A stretch of 53,172 bases of DNA from CBIHON01 sp966211965 (GTDB lineage Bacteria; Pseudomonadota; Gammaproteobacteria; Burkholderiales; Burkholderiaceae_D): assembly GCA_966211965.1 (NCBI GenBank), contig CBIHON010000034.1:1-53172 (forward strand). Direction: 5' to 3'. The notes beneath the pieces are model-generated. The model ran no database searches and had not been told where the DNA came from. It was given only the letters and a program-made list of their open reading frames with translations. The position numbers and the translations under genes are program-made. Positions 8,830 to 16,303 of this stretch are shown here, piece after piece; positions within the stretch are counted from its first letter, which is position 1; every line of letters begins with the position of its first letter.

Positions 8830-9882
8830 ATGCCGTCACAGCCCCGTCCAGCCGGTACGCCGATCGAGATCGTGATCCCCGATTGCTGCAATATCGGCGT
8901 GATCTTCCGCTCGCTGCTGGTGGTCAATGGGGCCGTGCTGATGTCGCTGCTCTTGACGAAAAACGGCGTAGGGAACGGTATTCAGGCTTTTGTCGAAACG
9001 TCGATCCTGCTGGAGCCGGCATGCCTGTCTTCACTGTTGGTGTTGTGCGGCATGCGCCGGGTGGTCAGTACCGCCCCGCCTTGGGCGCAGCGCCTGGTCT
9101 GCGCGCTGGCGCCCGCCGCCGTCACTGCCTTGATCATCCGTGTTTTGTTTTCGAATGTGCTGTTCCTGGACAGTTTTTCAAAGAGCATGCTGTTCGAGGG
9201 AATGGCGTTGGCGGCGTTGTTCGGCCTCGCGTTGCAGCATTATTTTGAACTGCGCACCCGCGCTTTTTCGCCCGCCTTGGTGGAGGCGCGACTGCAGGCG
9301 CTGCAGGCGCGCATCCGGCCGCATTTTTTGTTCAATAGCCTGAATGCTGTGCTGTCTTTGATTCGCACCGAGCCGAAACGAGCTGAAACCACGCTGGAAG
9401 ACTTGGCCGACCTGTTTCGCGTGCTGATGCGCGACGCGCGCGACGTGACCAGCCTGGAAGACGAAATCCGCCTGTGCAAGCAATATCTGTCCATAGAAAA
9501 GATCCGCCTGGGCGAGCGGCTGCAAGTGCAGTGGGAGGCGGCCGGGGTCAGCCGCGACATGCTGCGCAAGGCGCAAATCCCTTCGCTGTTGCTGCAACCG
9601 CTACTGGAGAACGCCGTGCATTACGGTGTCGAACCTGCCAACGAACCGGTACTGATCCAGATCCGGATCAGCCGTTCGATCGACCGTATCGAGATCGCCG
9701 TGGTCAATCCGGTGCACGGTCCGATGCAGGAGAATGCGCCGGCGGGCAATCACATGGCGCTTGATAATATCCGCCAGCGGCTGGCGTTGCTACACGACGT
9801 GGAGGCCCAGCTCACCACCACCCAGGCGCGCGGCTTTTTTGAAGTGCACCTGCGTCTTCCTTACGTGAAAGGTCCCGCATGA
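8830..9882 (+). CDS. LytS/AlgZ-type sensor histidine kinase
   Basis: This 350-residue kinase has about four N-terminal membrane segments (residues 24-140) and a His_kinase domain with R-P-H-F-L-F-N-S-L, where His165 is the phosphoacceptor. The ATP-binding region holds P-S-L-L-L-Q-P-L-L-E-N-A-V-H-Y-G and ends in a shortened G-box. It overlaps the response regulator gene by four bases (ATGA), so they are a coupled two-component pair. Position beside argH matches the AlgZ(FimS)/AlgR arrangement known in pseudomonads, where the pair controls type IV pili and exopolysaccharide. Whether it does so here is inference. Confidence 0.92.
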   Translation: MPSQPRPAGTPIEIVIPDCCNIGVIFRSLLVVNGAVLMSLLLTKNGVGNGIQAFVETSILLEPACLSSLLVLCGMRRVVSTAPPWAQRLVCALAPAAVTALIIRVLFSNVLFLDSFSKSMLFEGMALAALFGLALQHYFELRTRAFSPALVEARLQALQARIRPHFLFNSLNAVLSLIRTEPKRAETTLEDLADLFRVLMRDARDVTSLEDEIRLCKQYLSIEKIRLGERLQVQWEAAGVSRDMLRKAQIPSLLLQPLLENAVHYGVEPANEPVLIQIRISRSIDRIEIAVVNPVHGPMQENAPAGNHMALDNIRQRLALLHDVEAQLTTTQARGFFEVHLRLPYVKGPA

Positions 9883-10673
9883 CCCCTAAACTTTTTATCG
9901 TCGACGACGAGGCGCCGGCCCGTGCCCGTCTTAGGACCTTGTTGGCCGACATTGCAGCCGAATGCCCGCATGACCTGGTTGGTTCTGCTGATAACGGACA
10001 ATCCGCGCTGGATGGCATCGTCAAGACCCGGCCGGATATCGTCTTGCTGGATGTGCAGATGCCCGGCATGACCGGGATCGAACTGGCTGCACACCTGGCC
10101 AACGAAGCTGCCGGCGCGCCCGTGGTGATTTTTGTGACGGCCTATGACGAATATGCACTCAAGGCGTTCGAGGTGCATGCGCTGGATTACCTGCTCAAGC
10201 CGGTCCGCGCTTCGCGCCTGGCGCAGGCGATCCGACGTGCCTGCGAATTGCGCGCCCAGACCCAAGCGCAGCAGGGAGCGATTGCGGCCGCGGCCGGCAC
10301 GCTGCAGGCGAAGCGCCAGAATTTTTCAGTGCAGGAGCGTGGCCGATTGCTGCTAGTGCCGGTGCAGGATGTGATTTATCTCAAGGCTGAATTGAAATAT
10401 GTAACCCTGCGCACCAAGGAGCGGGAGTACCTGATCGAAGAATCCTTGCTCAAGCTTGAAGAGGAATTTGCGGCCGGTTTTGTGCGCGTGCACCGTAATG
10501 CCCTGGTCGCGCGCAATGCCCTTATCGGCGTCGAGCGCGGCGTACCGCAGGCCGAAGGGGAGGGCGAAAACGACAAGGTCCAGGAGTCGTGGCAAGTGAT
10601 CCTGCGCGATATCGACGACCGGCTCCCGATTTCGCGGCGCCAATGGCCGGTGGTGAAGGCGCTGGTGCGATAA
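9879..10673 (+). CDS. LytTR family response regulator (AlgR-like)
   Basis: This 264-residue regulator has a receiver domain (residues 1-125) with acidic D9-D10, phosphoacceptor D58 in I-V-L-L-D-V-Q-M-P-G, and the K in L-L-K-P-V. A C-terminal LytTR DNA-binding domain (about 150-262) contains V-x-Y-L-K-A-E-L-K-Y-V and F-V-R-V-H-R-N-A-L-V. It is the cognate partner of the overlapping kinase. The hemC gene that often follows algR in related gammaproteobacteria is absent; an HDOD gene comes next after 112 bases. Confidence 0.93.
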   Translation: MTPKLFIVDDEAPARARLRTLLADIAAECPHDLVGSADNGQSALDGIVKTRPDIVLLDVQMPGMTGIELAAHLANEAAGAPVVIFVTAYDEYALKAFEVHALDYLLKPVRASRLAQAIRRACELRAQTQAQQGAIAAAAGTLQAKRQNFSVQERGRLLLVPVQDVIYLKAELKYVTLRTKEREYLIEESLLKLEEEFAAGFVRVHRNALVARNALIGVERGVPQAEGEGENDKVQESWQVILRDIDDRLPISRRQWPVVKALVR

Positions 10674-10785
10674 TATTCCGATCGTCGGACAGATTAAAAT
10701 CCACGGGAAGCATGCGGCGTGGACGATGCGTGACATTGGATTGTCGACCCTTGATTTATTCTTGAACTGAAATCGGACCAAACCT

Positions 10786-11904
10786 ATGTATGACTGGCTG
10801 CAGCGTTTATTCTTCTCATCGAATGGCAAAGCTGACAAGCCGATTGCCGATCCGGAGCCGGAAGCTGAAGCATCGCCCGCTGCACAGCCGGCCATGCCCG
10901 GGGCCGCTGCTGCAGAGCAGCTTGCTCCGTGTTCCCCGCAAACTGCGCCGCACAAGCCGTCCACCATCTCCTGGATGCAACGCGACGATGTGAATGCGAA
11001 CTTCACCAACTGGGTGTTCGAAGGCGGCGACCATTCCGACCTGTTCACCAACAAGATTGAAAAAGACATCCTGGCCCTGCTCGAAAAGACGATGAAATCG
11101 GAGCACTCAGGCGCCGACATGGTGCGCCGCATGCCGGGCGTGATTCCGCAATTGCTGCACAGCCTGCGCACGGAATCCTTTTCCGGCAAGGAACTGGCCA
11201 AGAAAATCTCGAACGACATTGTTCTGGTGGCGGAGGTGGTCCGGCTTGCCAACAGTTCCTGCTATAGCCCCGCTACGCCGATCAGCAGCATCGAGCACGC
11301 GGTATTGGTTCTGGGCCAAAACGGTTTGCGGCAATTGATCACCAGTGTCGCCTTCAGGCCCATCATCGATTTGAAATCCGGCCACTTCACGAAATTGATC
11401 GCGCCCAGAATCTGGGGGCAAAGCGAGAAATGCGCGATTGCATGCCGGCTATTGGCGGCACAGGAACAGGACGTCGATCCCTTCGAGGCTTTCCTGGCAG
11501 GATTGATCCAGAATGTCGGATTGATCGTCTCGCTGCGCGTGATGGACCAAATGTCCGACGGCAGCCAGTTGCTCGGGTCGGCGAGTTTTTTCAACACCTT
11601 CACCGCCCACGCGCGGCTGCTGTCCTGCAGCATTGCCAAGGAATGGCGTTTCCCGGCGGCGGTGATCAAGGCAATCGAAGATCAGGGTACTACGCAAAAC
11701 GCCATGCAGATGTCGCCGCTTGGCAAACTCCTCTCGCTCGGCGATTATTTGAGCAAGATGCAGATTCTGATTAGCCACGACCAAGTGCGCGCCGACGATG
11801 CGCGCTTGTTGAAAGGGCTTTCCGATGGGGCGCTCCAATGCCTGCGAGAGTTGAATGATCTAGAAGAAACCGAAGCCGATACGGCCAAATCCGATCCAAC
11901 CTAA
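10786..11904 (+). CDS. HDOD domain protein
   Basis: This 372-residue protein has a Pro/Ala-rich N-terminal segment (about 20-65) and then an HDOD domain (about 120-310) with L-V-A-E-V-V-R-L-A-N-S-S-C-Y and I-x-x-I-E-H-A-V-L-V-L-G-Q-N-G-L. HDOD domains are non-catalytic relatives of HD phosphohydrolases and are common in signalling proteins linked to cyclic di-GMP, motility and stress. The PilZ gene follows after 12 bases, supporting a signalling unit. Confidence 0.88.
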   Translation: MYDWLQRLFFSSNGKADKPIADPEPEAEASPAAQPAMPGAAAAEQLAPCSPQTAPHKPSTISWMQRDDVNANFTNWVFEGGDHSDLFTNKIEKDILALLEKTMKSEHSGADMVRRMPGVIPQLLHSLRTESFSGKELAKKISNDIVLVAEVVRLANSSCYSPATPISSIEHAVLVLGQNGLRQLITSVAFRPIIDLKSGHFTKLIAPRIWGQSEKCAIACRLLAAQEQDVDPFEAFLAGLIQNVGLIVSLRVMDQMSDGSQLLGSASFFNTFTAHARLLSCSIAKEWRFPAAVIKAIEDQGTTQNAMQMSPLGKLLSLGDYLSKMQILISHDQVRADDARLLKGLSDGALQCLRELNDLEETEADTAKSDPT

Positions 11905-11916
11905 CCGGGAAATCAA

Positions 11917-12246
11917 ATGGAAATCGATAAACGGCATTCGCCGCGCAAAGTCCTGCGCATCAAGGCCATCCTGACCATCGGGGGCAGCGCGAAGTGGAAC
12001 GTGCACACCATGGATATCGGAAAATACGGCATGTCCCTTACCGGGATCGCGCGGCCATTGGCCCCTGGCGAGGAGGTGCATGTCGCCTTCGAAATGGCGT
12101 TCAGCGGCAAAATTCACAATGTCGGCGTCAGCGCACGGGTTTCTCATTGCATGGATACACGGACCGACGGTTTCAAGGCGGGCCTGCAGTTTCTCGATCT
12201 CGATCCCGAAGTGACAACGATGTTGGGGCAGTACCTGGGAGCTTGA
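11917..12246 (+). CDS. PilZ domain protein
   Basis: This 109-residue single-domain protein has the R-x-x-x-R motif (R-K-V-L-R near residue 9) expected to contact cyclic di-GMP. The second motif reads D-I-G-K-Y-G rather than the usual D/N-x-S/A-x-x-G, so the Ser/Ala position is Gly. Binding is plausible but may be weakened. It sits between the HDOD gene and the exonuclease gene, with the exonuclease start overlapping or immediately following its stop. Confidence 0.85.
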   Translation: MEIDKRHSPRKVLRIKAILTIGGSAKWNVHTMDIGKYGMSLTGIARPLAPGEEVHVAFEMAFSGKIHNVGVSARVSHCMDTRTDGFKAGLQFLDLDPEVTTMLGQYLGA

Positions 12247-12257
12247 TCGCCAAAATC

Positions 12258-13046
12258 GTGAGTCTAAAACTGCTGGCGGTAGACGGCCTTTCCATCGTGC
12301 GCCGTGTCTATGAAGCCAATTCGGAAACCAATGCAGCGGCCAAGGCGGATGCTGCGCTGCGTCACTCTCTGTCCTCTTTCAGGAAACTGCTGGCGTTGCA
12401 CCAGCCTAGCCACGTTTTACCGGCTTTTGATTTCGGCGGATCGACTTGGCGCCATGCGCTTTATCCGCGCTACCGTGAACATTGCGAGCCGATGCCGGCC
12501 GCACTCAAGGACGGCTTGCCCGGATTTTATGAAAAGCTGGCGGCCCTTGGCCTGACGGTCGTGTCAGTGCCGGGGGCCGAAACCGATGACATGATCGCCA
12601 CCGCGACTTTGCGCTGGCTGCGCGAGGGCAGGGGCGAAGCGGTGGTGGCGTCGACCGACAAGGATTTGCATGTGCTGATTGCGCAGGGAGCCCTGCTTTG
12701 GGACTATTTCAAGCGTGAATGGCATGACCGTGCCTGGGTCGAGAAAAAGTTTGGCGTGCCGCCGGAAATGCTGCCTGATTTGTTTGCGCTGATGGGCGAT
12801 GTGGCGGACGGCATTCCGGGCGTGTCGAAGATCGGCGTCAAGACCGGCGCCAAATTGTTGCGCGCCTACGGTAGCCTGGATGCGGTGATGAACGGCGCCG
12901 GCATTCTCAAAGGGCCGCTAGGTGAAACACTGCGCAAGGAACGCGACCTAGCCTATCTTTCACGCCAATTGGTGGAACTCAAAACCGACGTCCAACTGGC
13001 TGTAAGCTGGAAAAAGCTGGCGTACCAAGTGCATAATGGGGATTGA
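12258..13046 (+). CDS. 5'-3' exonuclease, FEN/ExoIX-like
   Basis: This protein of about 262 residues has the PIN/FEN nuclease acidic residues (L-L-A-V-D-G, A-E-T-D-D-M-I-A, S-T-D-K-D-L) and an H3TH helix-hairpin motif (D-G-I-P-G-V-S-K-I-G-V-K-T-G-A). It corresponds to the 5'-3' exonuclease domain of DNA polymerase I or stand-alone ExoIX/Xni proteins. The start is uncertain: GTG at 12258 gives the usual N-terminus, while TTG at 12243 would overlap the PilZ stop by a TTGA. The nearest purine-rich site (GGGAG) is badly spaced for either. Confidence 0.88.
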   Translation: MSLKLLAVDGLSIVRRVYEANSETNAAAKADAALRHSLSSFRKLLALHQPSHVLPAFDFGGSTWRHALYPRYREHCEPMPAALKDGLPGFYEKLAALGLTVVSVPGAETDDMIATATLRWLREGRGEAVVASTDKDLHVLIAQGALLWDYFKREWHDRAWVEKKFGVPPEMLPDLFALMGDVADGIPGVSKIGVKTGAKLLRAYGSLDAVMNGAGILKGPLGETLRKERDLAYLSRQLVELKTDVQLAVSWKKLAYQVHNGD

Positions 13047-13226
13047 TGCGGAGGCAATTATTTTAGAATCTATCCCAATAGGTCTTTAGCGGTCCTCTTC
13101 ATGCCGTCCGAGCAGGAGCGTATCGAGTTGCGGAAGGTATCTGACTGAACACTACCATTTATCAATATTTCTTCAAGGCAAATAGGCGATAATATATTCC
13201 TGTTCCAGATCGGAGAATTGGCAAAC

Positions 13227-13592
13227 ATGATCTTCATAAAAAGCACCTCGAAACCGGTGGCGCCCGGAATTTACGCGGTCGATGTCGCAGCCAAACCACC
13301 GGGTAAAACATTCGATGTTTTTCTGGCAGTCGACGATGATAATCCGCCCAAGGAAGTGATCGCGGCAATTGAGGGATTGGGCTTTAAAACGGCGCATCGG
13401 TCTCCTTATAAGCATGTCGATGGAAAAAATATCCTGGACCTGCATTTCCGAAAAAGCGGCAGCGACATATTTGAAGGATGGACCGATGCCGAGCGCGAAG
13501 CCAATCTGAGCGACATCGGGAAGATATTCTCTGCCCTGAGCGTGACGATCACGCCGCGCGTGATGAAGATGACGGAAGCATTCGGGATATAA
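13227..13592 (+). CDS. Hypothetical protein, 121 aa
   Basis: The protein begins M-I-F-I-K-S-T-S-K and appears soluble, with alternating strand and helix character, no signal peptide and no metal or nucleotide motif that I recognise. The ATG at 13227 has GGAGA ten bases upstream; an in-frame TTG at 13218 is too close to that site. It is monocistronic, with a good terminator at 13613-13656. I do not recognise a family and give no function. Confidence 0.72.
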   Translation: MIFIKSTSKPVAPGIYAVDVAAKPPGKTFDVFLAVDDDNPPKEVIAAIEGLGFKTAHRSPYKHVDGKNILDLHFRKSGSDIFEGWTDAEREANLSDIGKIFSALSVTITPRVMKMTEAFGI

Positions 13593-13612
13593 AGCAGCAA
13601 GCAAGGAAGGGC

Positions 13613-13656
13613 GCGCAGGACGCAGGAAAATTCCTCCTGCGCTTTCTTGGTTTTTT
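13613..13656 (+). terminator. Intrinsic terminator after the 121-aa gene
   Basis: GCGCAGGA (13613-13620), or the alternative CGCAGGA (13621-13627), pairs with TCCTGCG(C) at 13635-13642 and is followed by a T-rich tract (TTTCTTGGTTTTTT). Two competing left arms are present, which is slightly unusual. Confidence 0.7.
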
Positions 13657-13684
13657 CCGCTGTAAATCGGTCTGTGCCAGCCCT

Positions 13685-13805
13685 TAGAGCATTTTTAGCC
13701 GGACCGTGCGGAGTCAAGGTCAGGCCGAGGAGCGGACGCGTACAGGCGTACGCCGAGCGTCGGAGGCCTGAGATCGGCCCGTACGGTCCGGCTAAAAATG
13801 CTCTA
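13685..13805 (+). repeat. 121-bp palindromic repeat, copy A
   Basis: A 121-base element bounded by a perfect 23-base terminal inverted repeat beginning TAGAGCATTTTTAGCCGG. The centre forms a second hairpin, GCGTAC-AGGC-GTACGC. A second copy of identical length lies in inverted orientation at 15451-15571. The right end provides the stop codon of the IclR gene. It resembles ERIC/MITE-like non-autonomous elements in size and symmetry but has no sequence that I recognise. Confidence 0.9.
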
Positions 13806-14591
13806 GGTCGCGCTTTGCGGTACGTAGCCCAGCACCTCGGAGATCTGGTTGGCTGTGCTGACCAAATCCTCCAGCCACTCTTCCTGCAGCCGATCTGCCG
13901 GCGCTGAAATCGACAAGCCGGCAATCAATTTCCCTGAATCGTCGTGGATGCCCGCTGCCATGCAGCGCACGCCCAACTCCAGTTCTTCGTTGTCGCGTGC
14001 GTAACCGCGTGCGCGCACCAGGCTGAGTTCGCGTTCCAGTTTGGCCTGGTCGGTGATCGAATTCTTGTTGTGGCCGGCAAGACCGGTGCGGGTCGCATAG
14101 GCGCGCACCGCCTTGGGGTCGTCGATCGACAGGAACAGCTTGCCGGTCGAAGTCAGGTGCAACGGCGCGCGGCCACCGATGGCGCGCACCACCTGCATGC
14201 CGGAGCGTTCGGAAAAGGCGCGGTCGATGTAGACGATTTCATCGCCCTGGCGCACCGACAGGTTGACGGTCTGATGCGTCTTGCGGTGCAACGCGCGCAT
14301 GAAGTCGAGCGCTGCTTCCCGTACGTTAAGGCGGCTCTTGACGATATTGCCCAACTCCAGCAAACGCATGCCGAGGCGGTAGGAACCCTGGTCGGCGCGA
14401 TCGACAAAGCGTTTCAAGACCATGTCGTTGAGGATACGGTGCGCGGTCGAAGGGTGCAGGCCGGTTACATTGGCCAGTTCTTTCAAGCTGACCGGATCGG
14501 GATATTGGGCGAGGGCATCAAGCAGTGAAATCATGCGCTCGATGACCTGAATCGAGGTTTTATCTGCGGCGGAAGTCGGTTCTGGTTTCAT
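13803..14591 (-). CDS. IclR family transcriptional regulator
   Basis: This 262-residue regulator has an N-terminal winged helix (about residues 12-75) with V-S-L-K-E-L-A-N-V-T-G-L-H-P-S-T-A-H-R-I-L. The IclR effector domain has the conserved G-x-R-A-P-L-H-L-T-S-T-G-K near the middle and a C-terminal A-G-L-S-I-S-A-P. I chose the ATG at 14591 because it matches the family N-terminus; the open frame extends upstream to 14813 without support. The stop codon TAG is the first three bases of the flanking 121-bp repeat (minus strand). No catabolic target gene is adjacent. Confidence 0.9.
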   Translation of the reverse strand: MKPEPTSAADKTSIQVIERMISLLDALAQYPDPVSLKELANVTGLHPSTAHRILNDMVLKRFVDRADQGSYRLGMRLLELGNIVKSRLNVREAALDFMRALHRKTHQTVNLSVRQGDEIVYIDRAFSERSGMQVVRAIGGRAPLHLTSTGKLFLSIDDPKAVRAYATRTGLAGHNKNSITDQAKLERELSLVRARGYARDNEELELGVRCMAAGIHDDSGKLIAGLSISAPADRLQEEWLEDLVSTANQISEVLGYVPQSAT

Positions 14592-14959
14592 ATCGTGGTT
14601 GGTGCATCGCAATATCGCCTTTATACCACAATGTGAAAAAATGAAAAAGGTGCGAAAAAACATTTGAGGTCCGGCGTCAAATATATGTTGTGACTTGCTT
14701 CGTCGACAGGCTGTAGCCGGAAATACGGCCAACCAAACGCGTCTAAAAAAGCCGCCAAATCGAAGTGCATGGTGCCAAAAGGAATATCGCTGAACCAGGC
14801 GCTGGAATCTCATGGAGACGGTCCTGTTAAAATCCCGCTTCCCAACCTATTGTGCAAATTGCGGGAAAAGCAGTTTGAACCCATAAGCGCGAAATGCCGG
14901 CATTTTCCGGAAAGACTTTTCGAGACCTTTCAAACAACGAACGCAAGATAAAGAACAGA
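14592..14959. other. Divergent intergenic region iclR / dgkA
   Basis: This 368-base gap separates divergent starts and should hold both promoters. A perfect 14-base palindrome, AAATGCCGGCATTT, lies at 14892-14905, about 55 bases before dgkA, and is a possible operator. No small gene with a credible ribosome site is visible. Confidence 0.5.
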
Positions 14960-15358
14960 ATGATCGATAACCAGCGGCCTGTCAGCGAGTTCAAAAGTAA
15001 AAGCGGCGTCAAGCGTATCCTTGGCGCAATCGGCTATTCGATGGAAGGTTTGACGTCGGCATGGAAAGGCGAACAAGCATTTCGCCAGGAACTGTTGCTG
15101 GTGGTACCGGCAACTATTGTGGCGTTGCTGCTGCCGATCGTGCCGCTGGAAAAGTTGATGCTGATCGGTGTGCTGGTGCTGGTCCTGATCGTCGAGCTTA
15201 TCAATTCCGCCATCGAGGCGGTGGTCGACAGGGTATCTCTTGAGCGCAATCCTTTGTCGAAGAATGCGAAGGATTTTGGCAGTGCTGCGGTGTTTCTTAC
15301 TGTATTGCTGGCGGCAGCCACTTGGGCGGTGGTCGTTTGGCCTTTGTTTGGGCGCTGA
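14960..15358 (+). CDS. dgkA: Diacylglycerol kinase
   Basis: This 132-residue inner-membrane enzyme phosphorylates diacylglycerol to phosphatidic acid, recycling lipid by-products. It has three membrane helices and the DgkA signature E-L-I-N-S-A-I-E-A-V-V-D, followed by K-N-A-K-D-x-G-S-A-A-V. The basic N-terminal G-Y-S-x-E-G-L-x-x-A-W-K-x-E-x-A-F-R-Q-E segment also fits. Length is normal. The ATG at 14960 opens M-I-D-N-Q-R-P. The inverted copy of the 121-bp repeat follows 92 bases after the stop. Confidence 0.95.
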   Translation: MIDNQRPVSEFKSKSGVKRILGAIGYSMEGLTSAWKGEQAFRQELLLVVPATIVALLLPIVPLEKLMLIGVLVLVLIVELINSAIEAVVDRVSLERNPLSKNAKDFGSAAVFLTVLLAAATWAVVVWPLFGR

Positions 15359-15450
15359 GGTTTGCGGCGGGCGGTGTGGTGTTGCTTCAAAATTCTTTCC
15401 CGATGCTGCTTTTTGTCGTTGAAATCTGGTGTCGCACATTGGTTGCCGAT

Positions 15451-15571
15451 TAGAGCATTTTTAGCCTGACCGTACGGGCCAATCCCAGGCCTCCGGTGCT
15501 CGGCGTACATCTGTACGCGTCCGCTCCTCGTCCTGACCTTGACTCCGCACGGTCAGGCTAAAAATGCTCTA
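15451..15571 (-). repeat. 121-bp palindromic repeat, copy B (inverted)
   Basis: Same length as copy A but reversed. One position of the 23-base terminal arm differs from copy A (G to T), and the partner position in the other arm has changed to match (C to A), so pairing is preserved. The central stem GCGTAC/GTACGC is unchanged while its four-base loop differs (AGAT versus AGGC). Confidence 0.9.
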
Positions 15572-15666
15572 GATCCGTCTGGACGGTATGTGATTAACGG
15601 CGATTGACGACTAAAGATTCCCAAGGTACTTCTTTTCCTTCCGTCATGGGGCGACATGAGAGTTCA

Positions 15667-15680
15667 GTCCGTATACGGAC
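15667..15680. promoter_or_regulatory. 14-base perfect palindrome, possible operator
   Basis: GTCCGTATACGGAC is a perfect palindrome about 30 bases upstream of the promoter-like site for the amidase gene. No regulator is assigned. Confidence 0.35.
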
Positions 15681-15709
15681 ATGGCGTATGCCTGTAAAAC
15701 TAAAACATG

Positions 15710-15739
15710 TTGACCGCCCAAAAAAAGGCTTGGTAATAT
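15710..15739 (+). promoter_or_regulatory. Candidate sigma-70 promoter for the amidase gene
   Basis: TTGACC (15710-15715) and TAATAT (15734-15739) are separated by 18 bases and lie about 50 bases before the ATG at 15791. The -10 match is only partial. Confidence 0.4.
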
Positions 15740-15790
15740 TTCATGTCTTTTCTTTAATGAAAAATTATCAATTCAAAGCCGAGAAAGTAT

Positions 15791-16234
15791 ATGAATCCGA
15801 AAGCGCAACAAGTCATTTCCATGTGCGAGCAAAAGCTGGTGGGAGCCAATATCAATGCCTGCAACTATTTTGTACGCGATGTGGCGACAGCACTGGGTCT
15901 CAATGACAGCGGCTTCTTGAACACCACCGCCACCGGACAAGTTCTTCAATTATTCGCCAATACCGACTGGACCAATTTGGGACGAGGCAATGCGGGCGCA
16001 ACTGCGGCGTTGGTGGCGGTAAACGAAGGGAAATTGGTCATCGCCGGATGGAAGCCCACCGGTAGCGGGCATGGCCATGTGGCGATTGCGGTGTACGGTT
16101 CCCCGGTAAATGGCTGGCCGCTCGGCTACTGGGGACAATATCCGAGCGGTCCGGGCGGCTTCGGCGAGAGCCTGAGGGAGTCTTTTGGCGCGACAAAGCG
16201 GCCAGACACGCAATTTTTCGCCCACGAATTCTAA
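15791..16234 (+). CDS. Putative Tae1-like peptidoglycan amidase (candidate type VI effector)
   Basis: This 147-residue protein has no signal peptide but carries an NlpC/P60-style Cys-His arrangement: I-N-A-C-N-Y-F-V-R-D-V-A (Cys24) and G-H-G-H-V-A-I-A-V (His near 97). The order of motifs resembles what I recall of Tse1/Tae1, the type VI amidase effector: Cys-FV-VA-LG, then W-T-x-L-x-x-G, then L-V-I-A-G, then G-H-V-A. The resemblance is from memory and not from an alignment. A signal-peptide protein follows 69 bases downstream, as expected for an effector and periplasmic immunity pair. A phage or housekeeping amidase is the alternative. No VgrG, Hcp or PAAR gene is nearby. Confidence 0.65.
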   Translation: MNPKAQQVISMCEQKLVGANINACNYFVRDVATALGLNDSGFLNTTATGQVLQLFANTDWTNLGRGNAGATAALVAVNEGKLVIAGWKPTGSGHGHVAIAVYGSPVNGWPLGYWGQYPSGPGGFGESLRESFGATKRPDTQFFAHEF

Positions 16235-16303
16235 TCCCGATTTTTGTTCGCTTTATTTAGCCGGAACACCACCGTTTTGGCGTCAGAACCTGTTTGGATT
16301 TCC

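Larger units (their letters stand above)
15359..15790. other. Intergenic region with repeat, palindrome and promoter-like site
   Basis: This 432-base gap holds the second 121-bp repeat (15451-15571), a perfect palindrome at 15667-15680 and a promoter-like pair at 15710-15739 ahead of the amidase gene. The last 120 bases are noticeably AT-rich compared with the flanks. Confidence 0.6.

Noticed and set aside
13685..13805. Treating the 121-bp palindrome as a simple terminator
   Set aside because: It has an exact second copy elsewhere and no T-run outside the stem, so a dispersed repeat is the better reading.
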